Source of the DNA: Timaviella sp038204505 | Lineage (GTDB): Bacteria; Cyanobacteriota; Cyanobacteriia; Elainellales; Elainellaceae | Direction of reading: 5' to 3' | DNA: 64,000 bases | NCBI GenBank assembly: GCA_038204505.1 | Contig: JBBRCV010000001.1 | Span: 1-64,000, forward strand | Part shown: one piece after another, positions 18,201 to 27,020 of the stretch | Layout of the letters: every line of letters starts with the position of its first letter | How positions within the stretch are numbered: position 1 is the stretch's first letter | Position numbers and translations under genes: made by a program | The notes under the pieces: model-generated | Told to the model about the DNA's origin: nothing | The model's database searches: none | Seen by the model: the letters and a program-made list of their open reading frames with translations, nothing else

Positions 18201-20997
18201 CGGGAGCGGCTTGATAAGCCACAGACGTAATACTAGACAGAATGACCATTGCAGCCTGCTTTTCCGGCGCGGTCATTTCGGGTAGCTCTAGCAAAGAGGC
18301 GATCGCCCTGTTATTCAGCAAAGTCTGGGTTTGTTGCAGCGACTGTTCAATTTCTATGGGGGTCGGTTGCTCTAGCAAAGATACGCCCAGGTGTTCTAAT
18401 ATTTCTCGCGCCATTTCCAAAGCTTTTAGCGGTTGATTTTGAGCAGCACAAGCCTGAATCCTAGCGTTAGAAATATTGACGCGATCGAGCCAGGAATGCG
18501 CCTGTTCTAGCACTACCGCTGCTAACTGCTCCATCTGCTCAAAGTCGGTGCTCAGGTAAGCGGCGTTAGTTGCCCCGTCATAGAGTGAGAGAGTCAGATC
18601 ATATTGATGTTGCCAAGTATCGCTTCCTAGCAAGACAATACCTGTATTGAAATAGTCTAAGGCTGCTGCATAAGCCGTTGCGCTCTTTGCTTTTTGTCCA
18701 GCCGCCAGGTTTAGCTGTATAAGTTCCTGCTGCTCTTGCTCGTCTTCAACTAAAGATGCACCTTTATTAAGATGATTGATGATCGCAAACAGCGCCTGAT
18801 CCTGTTCGCTCTTGGCTGTAGCTTGTTGCAGCAACCGTCCGATTTGAAGATGGGTAATTTGCTTCTGATCATCAGGAATCAGAGAGTAGGCAGCTTGTTG
18901 AACGCGATCGTGCAGAAACTTGTAGTTTAATGATTCAGGATTGAGTGATTCATGTGTTGTGATTTGCGTTGTTTCATGCGTTCCTAAATAGAACTTATAA
19001 ACTTCACTTTGCGGCAGAATTAATCCTTCCTGTAAGGCTTTCCACAACGTTGCCGCCGCGTCTGTTTCCGGCTGCTCAGAGACGATCGCCAATGTCTTTA
19101 AGTCAAACTGATTACCAATACAAGCTGCCAGTTTCAAGATGGTTTGAGTGGCTTCCGGGAGCTTCTTCAATTGCGTTGCCATCAATTCAACGACATCATC
19201 GGTTAGTGCTGCTTCGCGCACCTGGATAATATCGCACTGCCAAAGTCCTGCTTGTAAGTCAAAGGTGATCAGCCCATCTTGATGCAGTACTTTGAGAAAT
19301 TGCGTTGCAAAGAAAGGATTACCTTTGGTTTTTTGGTAGACCAAATCGGTTAAGGGTGCTGCACATCCTAACTGACAATTGAGCGTATCGCTAACTAACT
19401 GATTAAGACTGCTTTGAATTAAGGGTTGCAGAGTAATTGTGTTCGCTATTGCCTTAGCTTTACTGATTGCACCCAGGGTCAACATCAGCGGGTGTGCCGG
19501 AGAAACTTCATTATCTCGATACGCACCAATCAGCAGCAGATATCCGCTTTCAGACTCGTTCATTAATAGCTGCATCAGGTTTAATGATGCCGAATCTGCC
19601 CACTGTAAATCGTCCAAAAACATGACCAATGGATGTTCAGGGGTTGTGAAAACCTGAATAAACTTTTGGAACAGTAAATTAAACCGATTTTGTGCAGCAG
19701 TCCCCGCTAGCTCAGACACGGCAGGTTGGGTACCAATAATTTGCTCTAGTTCAGGAATCACATTGATGATGACTTGCCCATTGTCGCCGAGAGCATTGAG
19801 CGCCTGAGTTCTCCAATTGTGTAATTGACTGTCAGATTCTAAGAGCAACTGTCCCATCAAATCTCGGAAGGCTTGGACAAACGCAGAGAAGGGAATGTTG
19901 CGATTGAACTGGTCGAACTTACCTTTGATGAAATAGCCCCGTTGCCGAACGATCGGCTTGTGCACTTCATTAACGACTGCCGTTTTACCAATGCCAGAAA
20001 ATCCAGCCACTAGAATAAGCTCAGATGTACCGTTGGCAATCCGGTCAAACGCTGCTAAAAGTGTCCTAACTTCGGCTTCGCGCCCATACAGCTTTTCGGG
20101 AATTAAAAAGCGATCGCACAAATCCTGCTGTCCTAGCTCAAACCCACCCAGGTTGCCGATTGCCTGTTGTTGGATCAAACAGGTCAGATCATGCTTTAGC
20201 CCTAACGCGCTTTGGTAACGGTCTTCAGCATTCTTTGCCATGAGCTTCTCAATCATTTCGCCCAATATCGGGGGAATCTCTGGATTAAGCAGACAAACCG
20301 AGGGAGGCTGTTCGGCAATGTGGCAATGCACCATCTCCATTGGATCGGTGGACTGGAAGGGCAGTCGCCCGGTCAGCAGTTCATAGAACGTCACACCCAG
20401 AGAGTAAAAGTCGCTGCGGTAGTCAATGCCTCGGTTCATCCGTCCAGTTTGCTCAGGCGACAAGTATGCCAGCGTTCCTTCTAAGCCATGGGGAGGTTTA
20501 ATGTCCTGGGTTTCGCGGGGCAGCAGAGAGGAAATGCTAAAGTCAATCAGCTTCACCTGCTGGGTTTCAGGCTGAATTAGAATATTGGCAGGTTTGATGT
20601 CTTTATGAATGACGCGCTGCTGGTGCAATGGATGCAGGATGTCTATCAGTTGTAGGGCGATCGCCAAAAATTGCTCCAATGGTAGCGATCGCCCATCAGC
20701 AAAATGCCGCAAAGAGCTACCGCCAAAGTCTTCCATAATAAGAGCATAGCTATTGCCATAGGGTTCCAGGCTGTAGGGTTTAATGATGCCTGGAATATCT
20801 AGATTTTTGGCGATCGTATATTGGTTGCGAAATTGTACCAGTTCGCTAAAACTAGGATGCTCATTTTTTAAGAGCTTAATGACAACAGGTTGATGGTCTG
20901 CCTCACGAATTGCCCGGTAAACCAGTGTCCGAGAGCCTGCATAAAGTTTCTCGGTGATGGAGTAGCCGGGAAGGGCGATCGTGTTGCGTGTCAGCAT
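15196..20997 (-). CDS. Ser/Thr kinase-AAA ATPase-GAF-PAS-histidine kinase giant hybrid
   Basis: A 1933-residue multidomain kinase of the cyanobacterial HstK type. Residues about 10-270 are a Ser/Thr kinase: VVIKLL lysine, IHKDIKPANIL catalytic loop, LIDFS in place of DFG, GTLAYLSPEQTGR. About 290-600 is an AAA/NACHT-like ATPase with Walker A GFSGIGKT and Walker B MFLDDLQWAD. A long helical, TPR-like stretch (about 650-1340) follows. A GAF domain (about 1370-1510), a PAS domain (about 1520-1640) and a coiled coil lead to the His in GVAHEINNPLGFISG. The ATPase domain has NILANAIDTL, DNGMGMSDE and GKGTGLGLA. It probably integrates Ser/Thr and His/Asp phosphorylation, as proposed for relatives in Nostoc. 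The ligand is unknown. No partner regulator is adjacent, and the divergent neighbour is the ethylene-receptor-like kinase. Confidence 0.93.
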   Translation of the reverse strand: MLTRNTIALPGYSITEKLYAGSRTLVYRAIREADHQPVVIKLLKNEHPSFSELVQFRNQYTIAKNLDIPGIIKPYSLEPYGNSYALIMEDFGGSSLRHFADGRSLPLEQFLAIALQLIDILHPLHQQRVIHKDIKPANILIQPETQQVKLIDFSISSLLPRETQDIKPPHGLEGTLAYLSPEQTGRMNRGIDYRSDFYSLGVTFYELLTGRLPFQSTDPMEMVHCHIAEQPPSVCLLNPEIPPILGEMIEKLMAKNAEDRYQSALGLKHDLTCLIQQQAIGNLGGFELGQQDLCDRFLIPEKLYGREAEVRTLLAAFDRIANGTSELILVAGFSGIGKTAVVNEVHKPIVRQRGYFIKGKFDQFNRNIPFSAFVQAFRDLMGQLLLESDSQLHNWRTQALNALGDNGQVIINVIPELEQIIGTQPAVSELAGTAAQNRFNLLFQKFIQVFTTPEHPLVMFLDDLQWADSASLNLMQLLMNESESGYLLLIGAYRDNEVSPAHPLMLTLGAISKAKAIANTITLQPLIQSSLNQLVSDTLNCQLGCAAPLTDLVYQKTKGNPFFATQFLKVLHQDGLITFDLQAGLWQCDIIQVREAALTDDVVELMATQLKKLPEATQTILKLAACIGNQFDLKTLAIVSEQPETDAAATLWKALQEGLILPQSEVYKFYLGTHETTQITTHESLNPESLNYKFLHDRVQQAAYSLIPDDQKQITHLQIGRLLQQATAKSEQDQALFAIINHLNKGASLVEDEQEQQELIQLNLAAGQKAKSATAYAAALDYFNTGIVLLGSDTWQHQYDLTLSLYDGATNAAYLSTDFEQMEQLAAVVLEQAHSWLDRVNISNARIQACAAQNQPLKALEMAREILEHLGVSLLEQPTPIEIEQSLQQTQTLLNNRAIASLLELPEMTAPEKQAAMVILSSITSVAYQAAPALLSLIIFAQVDLSVKYGNAPESAVGYSQYGLMLIAMLGDVEAGYHFGQLGINLLQRLNAAHSAAKTIFGFNVFLSHWKEPVKDTLDGYLQAYARGLETGDLEHVALSLMCYSYTACFSGQELSALKQIMEDHRKIIQQFRQVASFRIQSIYYQAVLNLLEIRLEPDRLFSEDYDEDAMIQLHLEANQLLVLFQIYFTKLFLAYLFQRYEQALENARLTEQYLGSAVGLLHVPLFSFYDALTQLAVYSTASETEQISILDRVAVHQEKLSQWAVHAPSNQSHRCALVAAERCRVLGQRAEAIDLYDRAIARARENEYIQEEAIANELAAKFYLEWGKGRIAQEYLINAYYGYAHWGAKAKIVDLETRYPQLLAPILQQRHYSPFSVNETVLASTIDTSTTFGSISDALDLAAVLKASQTLSSEIELGKLLSTLLQLIIENAGADKCVLMLVRDDRLFVKGLATFGAEPVVLERGPVEESQDIPLKLIYGVKNRLEPIVLMDATAHSEFASDPYFLRQQPKSILCSPILHQGKLLGIVYLENKLTIGAFTRDRVHILNLLCAQATISLENARLYQQAQESLEEAKLMKFSIDQVTTPVCWTEPDARISYANNAFCRDLGYSHEEILDKYVYDLNPDFSKESWADHWRSVHQQGSATFESRMRNSEGNYHPVEVTINHITFHEKEYHLTFLVNISDRKRAESAILQKSQQLEQALLHLQHAQIQIVQSEKMSALGNLVAGVAHEINNPLGFISGNLQPALDHVKDTFRLIDLYQQEYPHPSDVIQAEIEAIDLDYVRQDLLKLIRSMKLGVERIRGISTSLRVFSRADQDHKVDFNIHEGIDSTILILKHRLKANSDRPAIGISTNYGNIPIIECFPGQLNQVFMNILANAIDTLEELSQKRTFKNIIAPPAKIEIQTCSDDFRKQIRIHIRDNGMGMSDEVKQRAFDHSFTTKAVGKGTGLGLAIAHQIIVEKHGGAIEVNSTPGVGTEFVIMLPVRTPDYD

Positions 20998-21227
20998 AAA
21001 GCCACTTAACCTATCTAACGAAACAAGTTTCTTCGCTAGAGTGCCCCCTCAAAGCATTGAGGCTAACAAGTGTGAATTATAATAATCCTCACTTCAGCGG
21101 TTTATCACCTATGAGAACTAAGCTGGGCATACTGCAATAGTCATTGCCTCTCAATATTGGCGCTGTATTGGCTTATTCTTACTTAGTTGTTATTGATACT
21201 TATGAGTTCGTTTTCTACAAAAACAAC

Positions 21228-24200
21228 ATGCTAGAACTGCTTAAAAGTTTTCTGTCACCGAGCCAATACATTCCCCATGGACATTGCTATCTGTGGCAGA
21301 TGCCCTTAGTGGGACTGCACCTTACGAGCGATGCCCTCATTGCTGTCGCCTACTTTTCGATTCCAGCGATGCTCATTTACTTTGTCCGAAAACGAGGAGA
21401 TGTCCCATTTGCTAGAGTATTTGTGCTATTTGGAGCGTTTATCATCCTCTGTGGTACAGGGCACCTATTCAATATTTTGACGCTCTGGTATCCGGCTTAC
21501 TGGGTTTCTGGGGTAGTGCAGGCAATGACTGCGCTAGTTTCTTGTTATACCGCCTTGCAATTGGTTGAACTGCTGCCTCAGTTTTTGGCACTGCAAACAC
21601 CAAAGCAATTAGAAACCATCAACCGCGAGCTAGAGAAGCAGGTGGCAGAACGGCAGCGAGCCGAAGAAACTCTGCGGATGATTGTTGCTGGAACAGCAGC
21701 CGTGACAGGAACCGACTTCTTTACGGCACTGGTGCAAAATCTGGCGATCGCCCTCAATGTGGCTGATGTCATGGTTTGTGAAACAGTTGATGATTCTCTG
21801 CAAACGTTGCGAAGTCTTGCTCGCTGGTCAAATGGACAGTTAGCAGAAAACATTGAGTACAACCTGGCTGGCACTCCTTGTAGAGAGGCGATTGAGAGTA
21901 AGTCTTTGGCAGCTTATCCTAACCAGTTACAGCAGCTTTTTTCTAATGCGCCTCAGCTTCAGGAAATGAGAGCCGAAAGCTATATGGGGGTGCCCCTGCT
22001 GGATATCAATCAGAAGGCAATTGGTCAACTCTGCATTTTCGATGTCAAACCTTTTGTAAACGACGATCGCACCCAAGCTTTGTTCAGCGTGTTCGCCATG
22101 CGGGCAGCAACAGAGCTACAACGGCAATGGGCAGAAGATGAGAAACATCGTGCCTATGAAGAACTAGAGTTTCGGGTGACAGAGCGAACGGCTGAACTGG
22201 TGGCTACCAACGTTGCTTTAAAAGCCGAAATTCAGGAACGGATCGTCACAGAGGCAGCGTTACAGCAGAGCCAGGAGCAGTTTTCTAAAGCCGCCGAACG
22301 AGAGCGGGCAGCCGCACGGGTGCTACAACGAATGCGCGAAACCCTAGAACTAAAGACTATCTTCTACGCCACAACCGAAGAATTGCGACAGGCAGTGGGG
22401 TGCGATCGCACGTTGATTTATCAATTCAATGCAGACTGGAGCGGACAAGTCGTTGCTGAGTCTGTTGGCGATCAATGGAACGCAATTATTCCTTTGGCGA
22501 TCGCCAGTTCGGAATTGAATCAGGGGGCTGTTGACCAAGCCAACTGCACTGTCAAGAAATTTAATGGTACAGATGTTTTAATTCAAGATACCTACTTGCA
22601 AGAAAATGAAGGAGGACTATACCGCCAAAAAACGAATTACTGCTGTGTCACTGATATTTATCAGCAAGGGTTCAATGCTTGCTACTTAGAATTTCTTGAA
22701 TCGCTTCAGGCACGAGCTTATATTACCGTTCCAATATTCTGTGGCAATCAATTGTGGGGGTTACTGGCTACCTACCAAAATACCGAGCCTCGCCGCTGGC
22801 AGTTAACCGAAATTCAAATGGTGTCGCAAATTAGCACTCAACTAGGAGTTGCCGTACAGCAGGCAGAACTGCTTGCCCAAACCCAGCACCAAGCTAAGGC
22901 ACTGGAACAGGCAAAAGAAGCCGCTGATGCTGCAAATAGGGCTAAAAGCGAGTTTTTAGCAAACATGAGCCACGAGCTTAGGACTCCCCTTAACGCAATT
23001 CTGGGCTTTACGCAGTTGATGCAGCGCGATTCCTCTCTGTCAACAGACCACCAACGCTCGGTCGAAATTGTTAACCAAAGCGGTGAACACTTGTTGGGGT
23101 TAATTAACGATGTGTTGGAAATGTCTAAGATCGAAGCTGGACAGGTCACCCTAAACGACATAGACTGTGATTTGCATAAGCTACTGCGAAGCCTGGAAGA
23201 TATGCTGCAACTGAAAGCGCAATCTAAAGGGTTACAGCTCATTTTTGACTGCGACCCGACAGTACCGCACTATATCAAAACCGATGAAAACAAATTGCGT
23301 CAGGTACTTATTAATCTGTTGGGTAACGCCATCAAGTTTACTGAGCGAGGCAGCGTCAGTTTGCGGATAACAGCAAAGCCAATTGAAAATAAATTCTTAA
23401 AAAATGCGAATGAACCTAACGCGGCGCAATCAGAATGTTCAGTTTTGAATTCCCAAATTTTATTTTTTGAGATCGAGGATACTGGCTTTGGGATTGCGGT
23501 AGATGAGTTGGGTGACTTATTCAAGGCATTTAAGCAGACCCGTTCAGGACAGCAGTCTCAGGAAGGAACGGGGTTAGGGCTACGGATCAGTCAGCGATTT
23601 GTGCAGTTGATGAGGGGTGAAATTACAGTTCGTAGTGAACCTGGTAAAGGCAGTTGTTTTTCCTTTCATACTCAGGTTGAGCTAACTGAAGCCGCATCAA
23701 TAGCAACCGTAACAAAAATTTTACCGTCTGATAGCGCTGTTAATTCAGGGCAAGGCAATCACCGTATTTTGATCGCAGAAGACAATACTGCTAATCGTTT
23801 GTTATTAAACAGACTGCTGAGCAATTTGGGGTTTGAGGTTCAAGAAGCTGAGAATGGGCAAACCGCGATCGCCCTCTGGAAAAAGTGGCAACCTCATCTA
23901 ATCTTCATGGACTTGCACATGCCCATTGTTGATGGTTATGAAGCCACTCAAAAGATTCGAGAGCTAGAGCAAAGGCCCAATACTCGTTATCCCCCCACTT
24001 CTTTGCTCTCGCGTCCTCCTACCAAAATTGTTGCGCTGACGGCAAGTGTTTTTACTGAGCAGCGGCAGGAAAGCTTGACAGCGGGCTGCGATGATTTTAT
24101 CAGCAAACCATTCCGGCTTGAAGAAGTGCTTGACGTGTTATCTAGACATCTAAACGTGCAGTATCTTGAAGAGGCTATAGATCACGAGGCTATAGATCAC

Positions 24201-24524
24201 GAGGCTACAGATGACGAGGCTACAGATGACGAGGCTATAGAGGCGGGCTCTTCAAGATATCCGCAAGGGGTCGTCTCCCACTTAACGCTTCCTGAACCGC
24301 ACTATAGACTTGAGGCGATCGCCCTCACCATCATGCCAGTCGCATGGATTGCCCAACTGCGCTTTGCTGCTGCCCAAGGCAGCGATTTCGAGTGTTTTAA
24401 GCTGATTGCTCAAATTCCCCTTGAGCACACCTCACTCATTAAAGCTTTAAATAATCGGGTTGAAAAATACCAATTCGATCAGTTAATGACGTTAACTGAG
24501 TCAATCTACTTAGAGAACCTTTAG
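21228..24524 (+). CDS. Ethylene-receptor-like, CBCR-containing hybrid histidine kinase
   Basis: A 1098-residue kinase. The N-terminus (about 10-120) has three membrane helices with the ETR1-type ethylene/copper site: Asp35 and Tyr42 (TSDALIAVAYFSIP), Cys75 and His79 (LFGAFIILCGTGH). A GAF domain (about 150-300) and a coiled coil follow. A second, cyanobacteriochrome-like GAF (about 365-545) has Cys485 in FNACYLEFLESLQARAY at the bilin position (CY instead of CH), plus Cys440 and Cys472/473. HisKA has its His at 582 (MSHELRTPLNAIL). The ATPase domain carries a short insertion. A receiver (IFMDLHMPIVDG) and an acidic repeat linker end the protein. The architecture matches UirS/Etr1-type proteins that sense near-UV light and ethylene. 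I chose the ATG at 21228 over a TTG at 21144, because homologues start MLE.LK just before IPHGHCYLW. The next gene begins 9 bases downstream. Confidence 0.92.
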   Translation: MLELLKSFLSPSQYIPHGHCYLWQMPLVGLHLTSDALIAVAYFSIPAMLIYFVRKRGDVPFARVFVLFGAFIILCGTGHLFNILTLWYPAYWVSGVVQAMTALVSCYTALQLVELLPQFLALQTPKQLETINRELEKQVAERQRAEETLRMIVAGTAAVTGTDFFTALVQNLAIALNVADVMVCETVDDSLQTLRSLARWSNGQLAENIEYNLAGTPCREAIESKSLAAYPNQLQQLFSNAPQLQEMRAESYMGVPLLDINQKAIGQLCIFDVKPFVNDDRTQALFSVFAMRAATELQRQWAEDEKHRAYEELEFRVTERTAELVATNVALKAEIQERIVTEAALQQSQEQFSKAAERERAAARVLQRMRETLELKTIFYATTEELRQAVGCDRTLIYQFNADWSGQVVAESVGDQWNAIIPLAIASSELNQGAVDQANCTVKKFNGTDVLIQDTYLQENEGGLYRQKTNYCCVTDIYQQGFNACYLEFLESLQARAYITVPIFCGNQLWGLLATYQNTEPRRWQLTEIQMVSQISTQLGVAVQQAELLAQTQHQAKALEQAKEAADAANRAKSEFLANMSHELRTPLNAILGFTQLMQRDSSLSTDHQRSVEIVNQSGEHLLGLINDVLEMSKIEAGQVTLNDIDCDLHKLLRSLEDMLQLKAQSKGLQLIFDCDPTVPHYIKTDENKLRQVLINLLGNAIKFTERGSVSLRITAKPIENKFLKNANEPNAAQSECSVLNSQILFFEIEDTGFGIAVDELGDLFKAFKQTRSGQQSQEGTGLGLRISQRFVQLMRGEITVRSEPGKGSCFSFHTQVELTEAASIATVTKILPSDSAVNSGQGNHRILIAEDNTANRLLLNRLLSNLGFEVQEAENGQTAIALWKKWQPHLIFMDLHMPIVDGYEATQKIRELEQRPNTRYPPTSLLSRPPTKIVALTASVFTEQRQESLTAGCDDFISKPFRLEEVLDVLSRHLNVQYLEEAIDHEAIDHEATDDEATDDEAIEAGSSRYPQGVVSHLTLPEPHYRLEAIALTIMPVAWIAQLRFAAAQGSDFECFKLIAQIPLEHTSLIKALNNRVEKYQFDQLMTLTESIYLENL
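24170..24245. repeat. 15-bp in-frame minisatellite, about 5 units
   Basis: Units GAGGCTATAGATCAC (x2), GAGGCTACAGATGAC (x2) and a partial fifth encode EAIDHEAIDHEATDDEATDD in the linker after the kinase receiver. The unit changes are silent or conservative. The repeat is coding and may vary in copy number. Confidence 0.9.
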
Positions 24525-24533
24525 GACAGACCC

Positions 24534-26357
24534 ATGGATCGCGAAATTACCCTTGACCATTTCCCACCATCCGTAGCTCAAGCAGACATCCTAATTGTGG
24601 ATGATGTCCTAGAAAATATTCGCCTCTTGTCAACCATACTGGACTGCAATGGCTACCAAACCCGTAAGGCAACTAATGGCGCAATGGCGCTAACTGCTAT
24701 TGAAACGACCTTACCCAGTTTGATTCTGCTAGATGTCCGAATGCCTAACATGAGTGGCTATCAGGTCTGCCAACACCTTAAATCAGACCCCAAAACTGCT
24801 CACATACCCGTTATCTTCTTGAGTGCAGCGGATGATATTACTAATAAGATGGAAGCATTTAAAGTGGGCGGTGCAGACTACATTACTAAACCATTCCATG
24901 TGGAAGAGGTTTTAGCACGCATTCAAAATCAACTTGCTATGATCGCGGCTCAACAAACTATTCATCAACTTAATGCCCAATTAGAAGGACGAGTTAAGGA
25001 GCGAACTCAGCAGCTAGAAACTGCAAATTCCCAACTGTCAAAACTGGCATTTCGTGATCCGCTCACCTGGTTACCCAACCGGATTTTATTCATGGAGCGC
25101 CTCCATGAAGCATTGAGTCAACAGCAGGCAAACCCTGAGAATCAGTTTGCGGTGCTTTATCTAGATTGCGATCGCTTCAAACCTGTTAACGATTCTCTAG
25201 GACATCAAGCAGGCGATGAGTTGCTGATTGCCATCTCTGAACGCCTAAATTCTGTCTTGCGGCAAGAGGATCTTCTGGCTCGTTTAGGAGGGGATGAATT
25301 TGTTATCTTGCTCGGTAAGCTAGAAGACTCACGGTATGCCACCCAAGTTGCAGACCGAATTATTAAAAGCTTTGCCCTTCCCTTTTATTTGAGAGAGCAA
25401 GATATATTTGTCTCATTTAGCATTGGAATTGTCATAGACTGTTCAAATTATTGGGACGCTGAAGAACTGCTCCGAGATGCCGACACAGCCATGTATCAGG
25501 CAAAGGCTCTAGGGAAAGACCAGTACCAAATTTTTGAGCCTTCAATGTATCAAGCAGTGTGCCATCGATTACAGCTTGAAACAGATTTACGACAGTCTAT
25601 TGAGCGCAGAGAACTGGCTCTGTACTACCAGCCCATTATTGAGTTGGCAACGGGCAATGTTGTCGGGGTGGAAGCATTAACTCGCTGGCACCATCCGGTT
25701 CAGGGTTTCATTCCGCCCGACCGATTTATTCCGATTGCAGAGGAGACAGGATTTATTTTAAAACTAGGGCACTGGGCACTTAAAGAAGCTTGCAGCCACC
25801 TTCGTCAGTGGCAAAATCAGCGTATTGTCAACCCATCGTTTTCAGTCAGTGTCAATGTCTCAGCCTGCCAGTTTGCTCAACCTGATTTTGTTAAGCAGCT
25901 TGACGAGATTTTAGCAGAAACTCAGCTCGCTCCTCAGTGCTTAAAGCTAGAAATCACCGAAACAGTGATCATGCAAGATACCCCGTCTGTCACAGACAAC
26001 ATTAGCAGCTTACAGCAGCGATCGATTCAATTAAGCATTGATGACTTTGGTACAGGATACTCATCTCTGAGCTACCTTCATTCGTTTTCAGTTGAAAATC
26101 TTAAAATCGATCGCTCGTTCATTAATCGGTTGCACAAGAAGAAAAACAATTTTGGATTGGTAACCGCGATCGTTCAAATTGGTAAAGCAATGAAGATGAA
26201 CTTGATTGCAGAAGGCATTGAAACCAGTGAACAGCTTGCTCATTTAAAACTTTTGGGCTGCCAGTTTGGTCAAGGCTACCTGTTCTCTAAACCTTTGCCT
26301 TCCGAAGAAATGGTGACCCTTCTCTCTGCCACTACTCATCCACAGCCTCTAGAATAG
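24534..26357 (+). CDS. REC-GGDEF-EAL c-di-GMP turnover protein
   Basis: A 607-residue response regulator with both c-di-GMP synthesis and degradation domains. The receiver (about 18-140) has ILIVDDVLENIR and phosphoacceptor LLDVRMPNMSG. After a coiled coil, the diguanylate cyclase (about 180-335) has an intact ARLGGDEFVIL signature, preceded by an RQED inhibitory-site motif at the right spacing. The phosphodiesterase (about 350-600) keeps GVEALTRW, NVSACQF, LEITETV, DDFGTGYSSL, KIDRSFI and AEGIET. Both activities look possible, so phosphorylation may set the balance. It lies 9 bases after the ethylene/light receptor kinase on the same strand, which makes it the likely output of that kinase (inference). 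Confidence 0.95.
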   Translation: MDREITLDHFPPSVAQADILIVDDVLENIRLLSTILDCNGYQTRKATNGAMALTAIETTLPSLILLDVRMPNMSGYQVCQHLKSDPKTAHIPVIFLSAADDITNKMEAFKVGGADYITKPFHVEEVLARIQNQLAMIAAQQTIHQLNAQLEGRVKERTQQLETANSQLSKLAFRDPLTWLPNRILFMERLHEALSQQQANPENQFAVLYLDCDRFKPVNDSLGHQAGDELLIAISERLNSVLRQEDLLARLGGDEFVILLGKLEDSRYATQVADRIIKSFALPFYLREQDIFVSFSIGIVIDCSNYWDAEELLRDADTAMYQAKALGKDQYQIFEPSMYQAVCHRLQLETDLRQSIERRELALYYQPIIELATGNVVGVEALTRWHHPVQGFIPPDRFIPIAEETGFILKLGHWALKEACSHLRQWQNQRIVNPSFSVSVNVSACQFAQPDFVKQLDEILAETQLAPQCLKLEITETVIMQDTPSVTDNISSLQQRSIQLSIDDFGTGYSSLSYLHSFSVENLKIDRSFINRLHKKKNNFGLVTAIVQIGKAMKMNLIAEGIETSEQLAHLKLLGCQFGQGYLFSKPLPSEEMVTLLSATTHPQPLE

Positions 26358-26397
26358 ACCTGCTGTGGAATAGCTGTAAAAGCTTCACTCACTAGGG

Positions 26398-26676
26398 TCA
26401 AGCTGATTGAACCTTAAGCGCGATCGCCCCAATTAGCACAATTAAACCTAGCGATCGTCGAAAGTAATTGACTCCCTCAAATAATTCTTGCCACGCCCAG
26501 GTAAACAAAGAACCAAAAGCTATTGCATCTAGACCTGCATGGATGCTGCCGCTTGTAGGAATCAGCTTTAGAAGAGTTGCCGCAAGCCAAACTAGAATTG
26601 GTAGGTTTGGCATCTGAGCGAGAACAACATTGCCCTCACTGTCCCGAAAAATTTTATCAAATAATGTATTTTTCAT
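26398..26676 (-). CDS. Small conserved cyanobacterial membrane protein
   Basis: A 92-residue protein beginning MKNTLFDKIFRDSEGNVVLAQMPNLPILVWL. It has three hydrophobic segments (about 25-45, 48-62 and 72-90). The polar start followed by QMPNLPxxVW is a pattern I recognise from uncharacterised cyanobacterial inner-membrane proteins. The open frame extends upstream to 26715, but the extra residues are arginine-rich and unlike the family, so I place the start at 26676. Confidence 0.7.
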   Translation of the reverse strand: MKNTLFDKIFRDSEGNVVLAQMPNLPILVWLAATLLKLIPTSGSIHAGLDAIAFGSLFTWAWQELFEGVNYFRRSLGLIVLIGAIALKVQSA

Positions 26677-27020
26677 GGCTCTAAGTGTACTTTTCACAGG
26701 CTGCCTAACCCTCATCCGTTAGTAATAACTTTATATCTTCATTCCTCCTCACAGAGCAATAATAGTTGGCAGCCTATTGCTACACCTATCGCTACAAGCG
26801 AGATGCAACCGATAAAGTACCCGTCCTTTATTTTTATGTTACGTAGGGCAGGCATCTTGCCTGCTTTTTACACTAAGCAGGCAAGATGCCTGCCCCACAA
26901 AATAGCTGCCTGCTACTGTATTTTCAAGCGACTCCCTAACTTCTAAATTTGACACCCGCAAGTCCAGCGGGTAGTCATGGTAGATGCTCCTCATAAGGCG
27001 AAAGATGCATCCCAGTACTG
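26677..27020. other. Intergenic region with one palindromic repeat
   Basis: 344 bases between two leftward genes. It contains the palindromic repeat at 26843-26898 and otherwise nothing I can assign. Confidence 0.5.
26843..26898. repeat. Palindromic dispersed repeat, copy 1
   Basis: Left arm GTAGGGCAGGCATCTTGCCT and right arm AGGCAAGATGCCTGCCCCAC are each extended by GC and separated by a 12-base loop. Each arm is itself partly palindromic (GGCAGGCATCTTGCCTGC). The same arms recur at 53598-53655 and 55439-55496. Confidence 0.9.

Noticed and set aside
26843..26898. CRISPR-like repeat
   Set aside because: The palindromic copies are isolated and kilobases apart, without regular spacers or cas genes.
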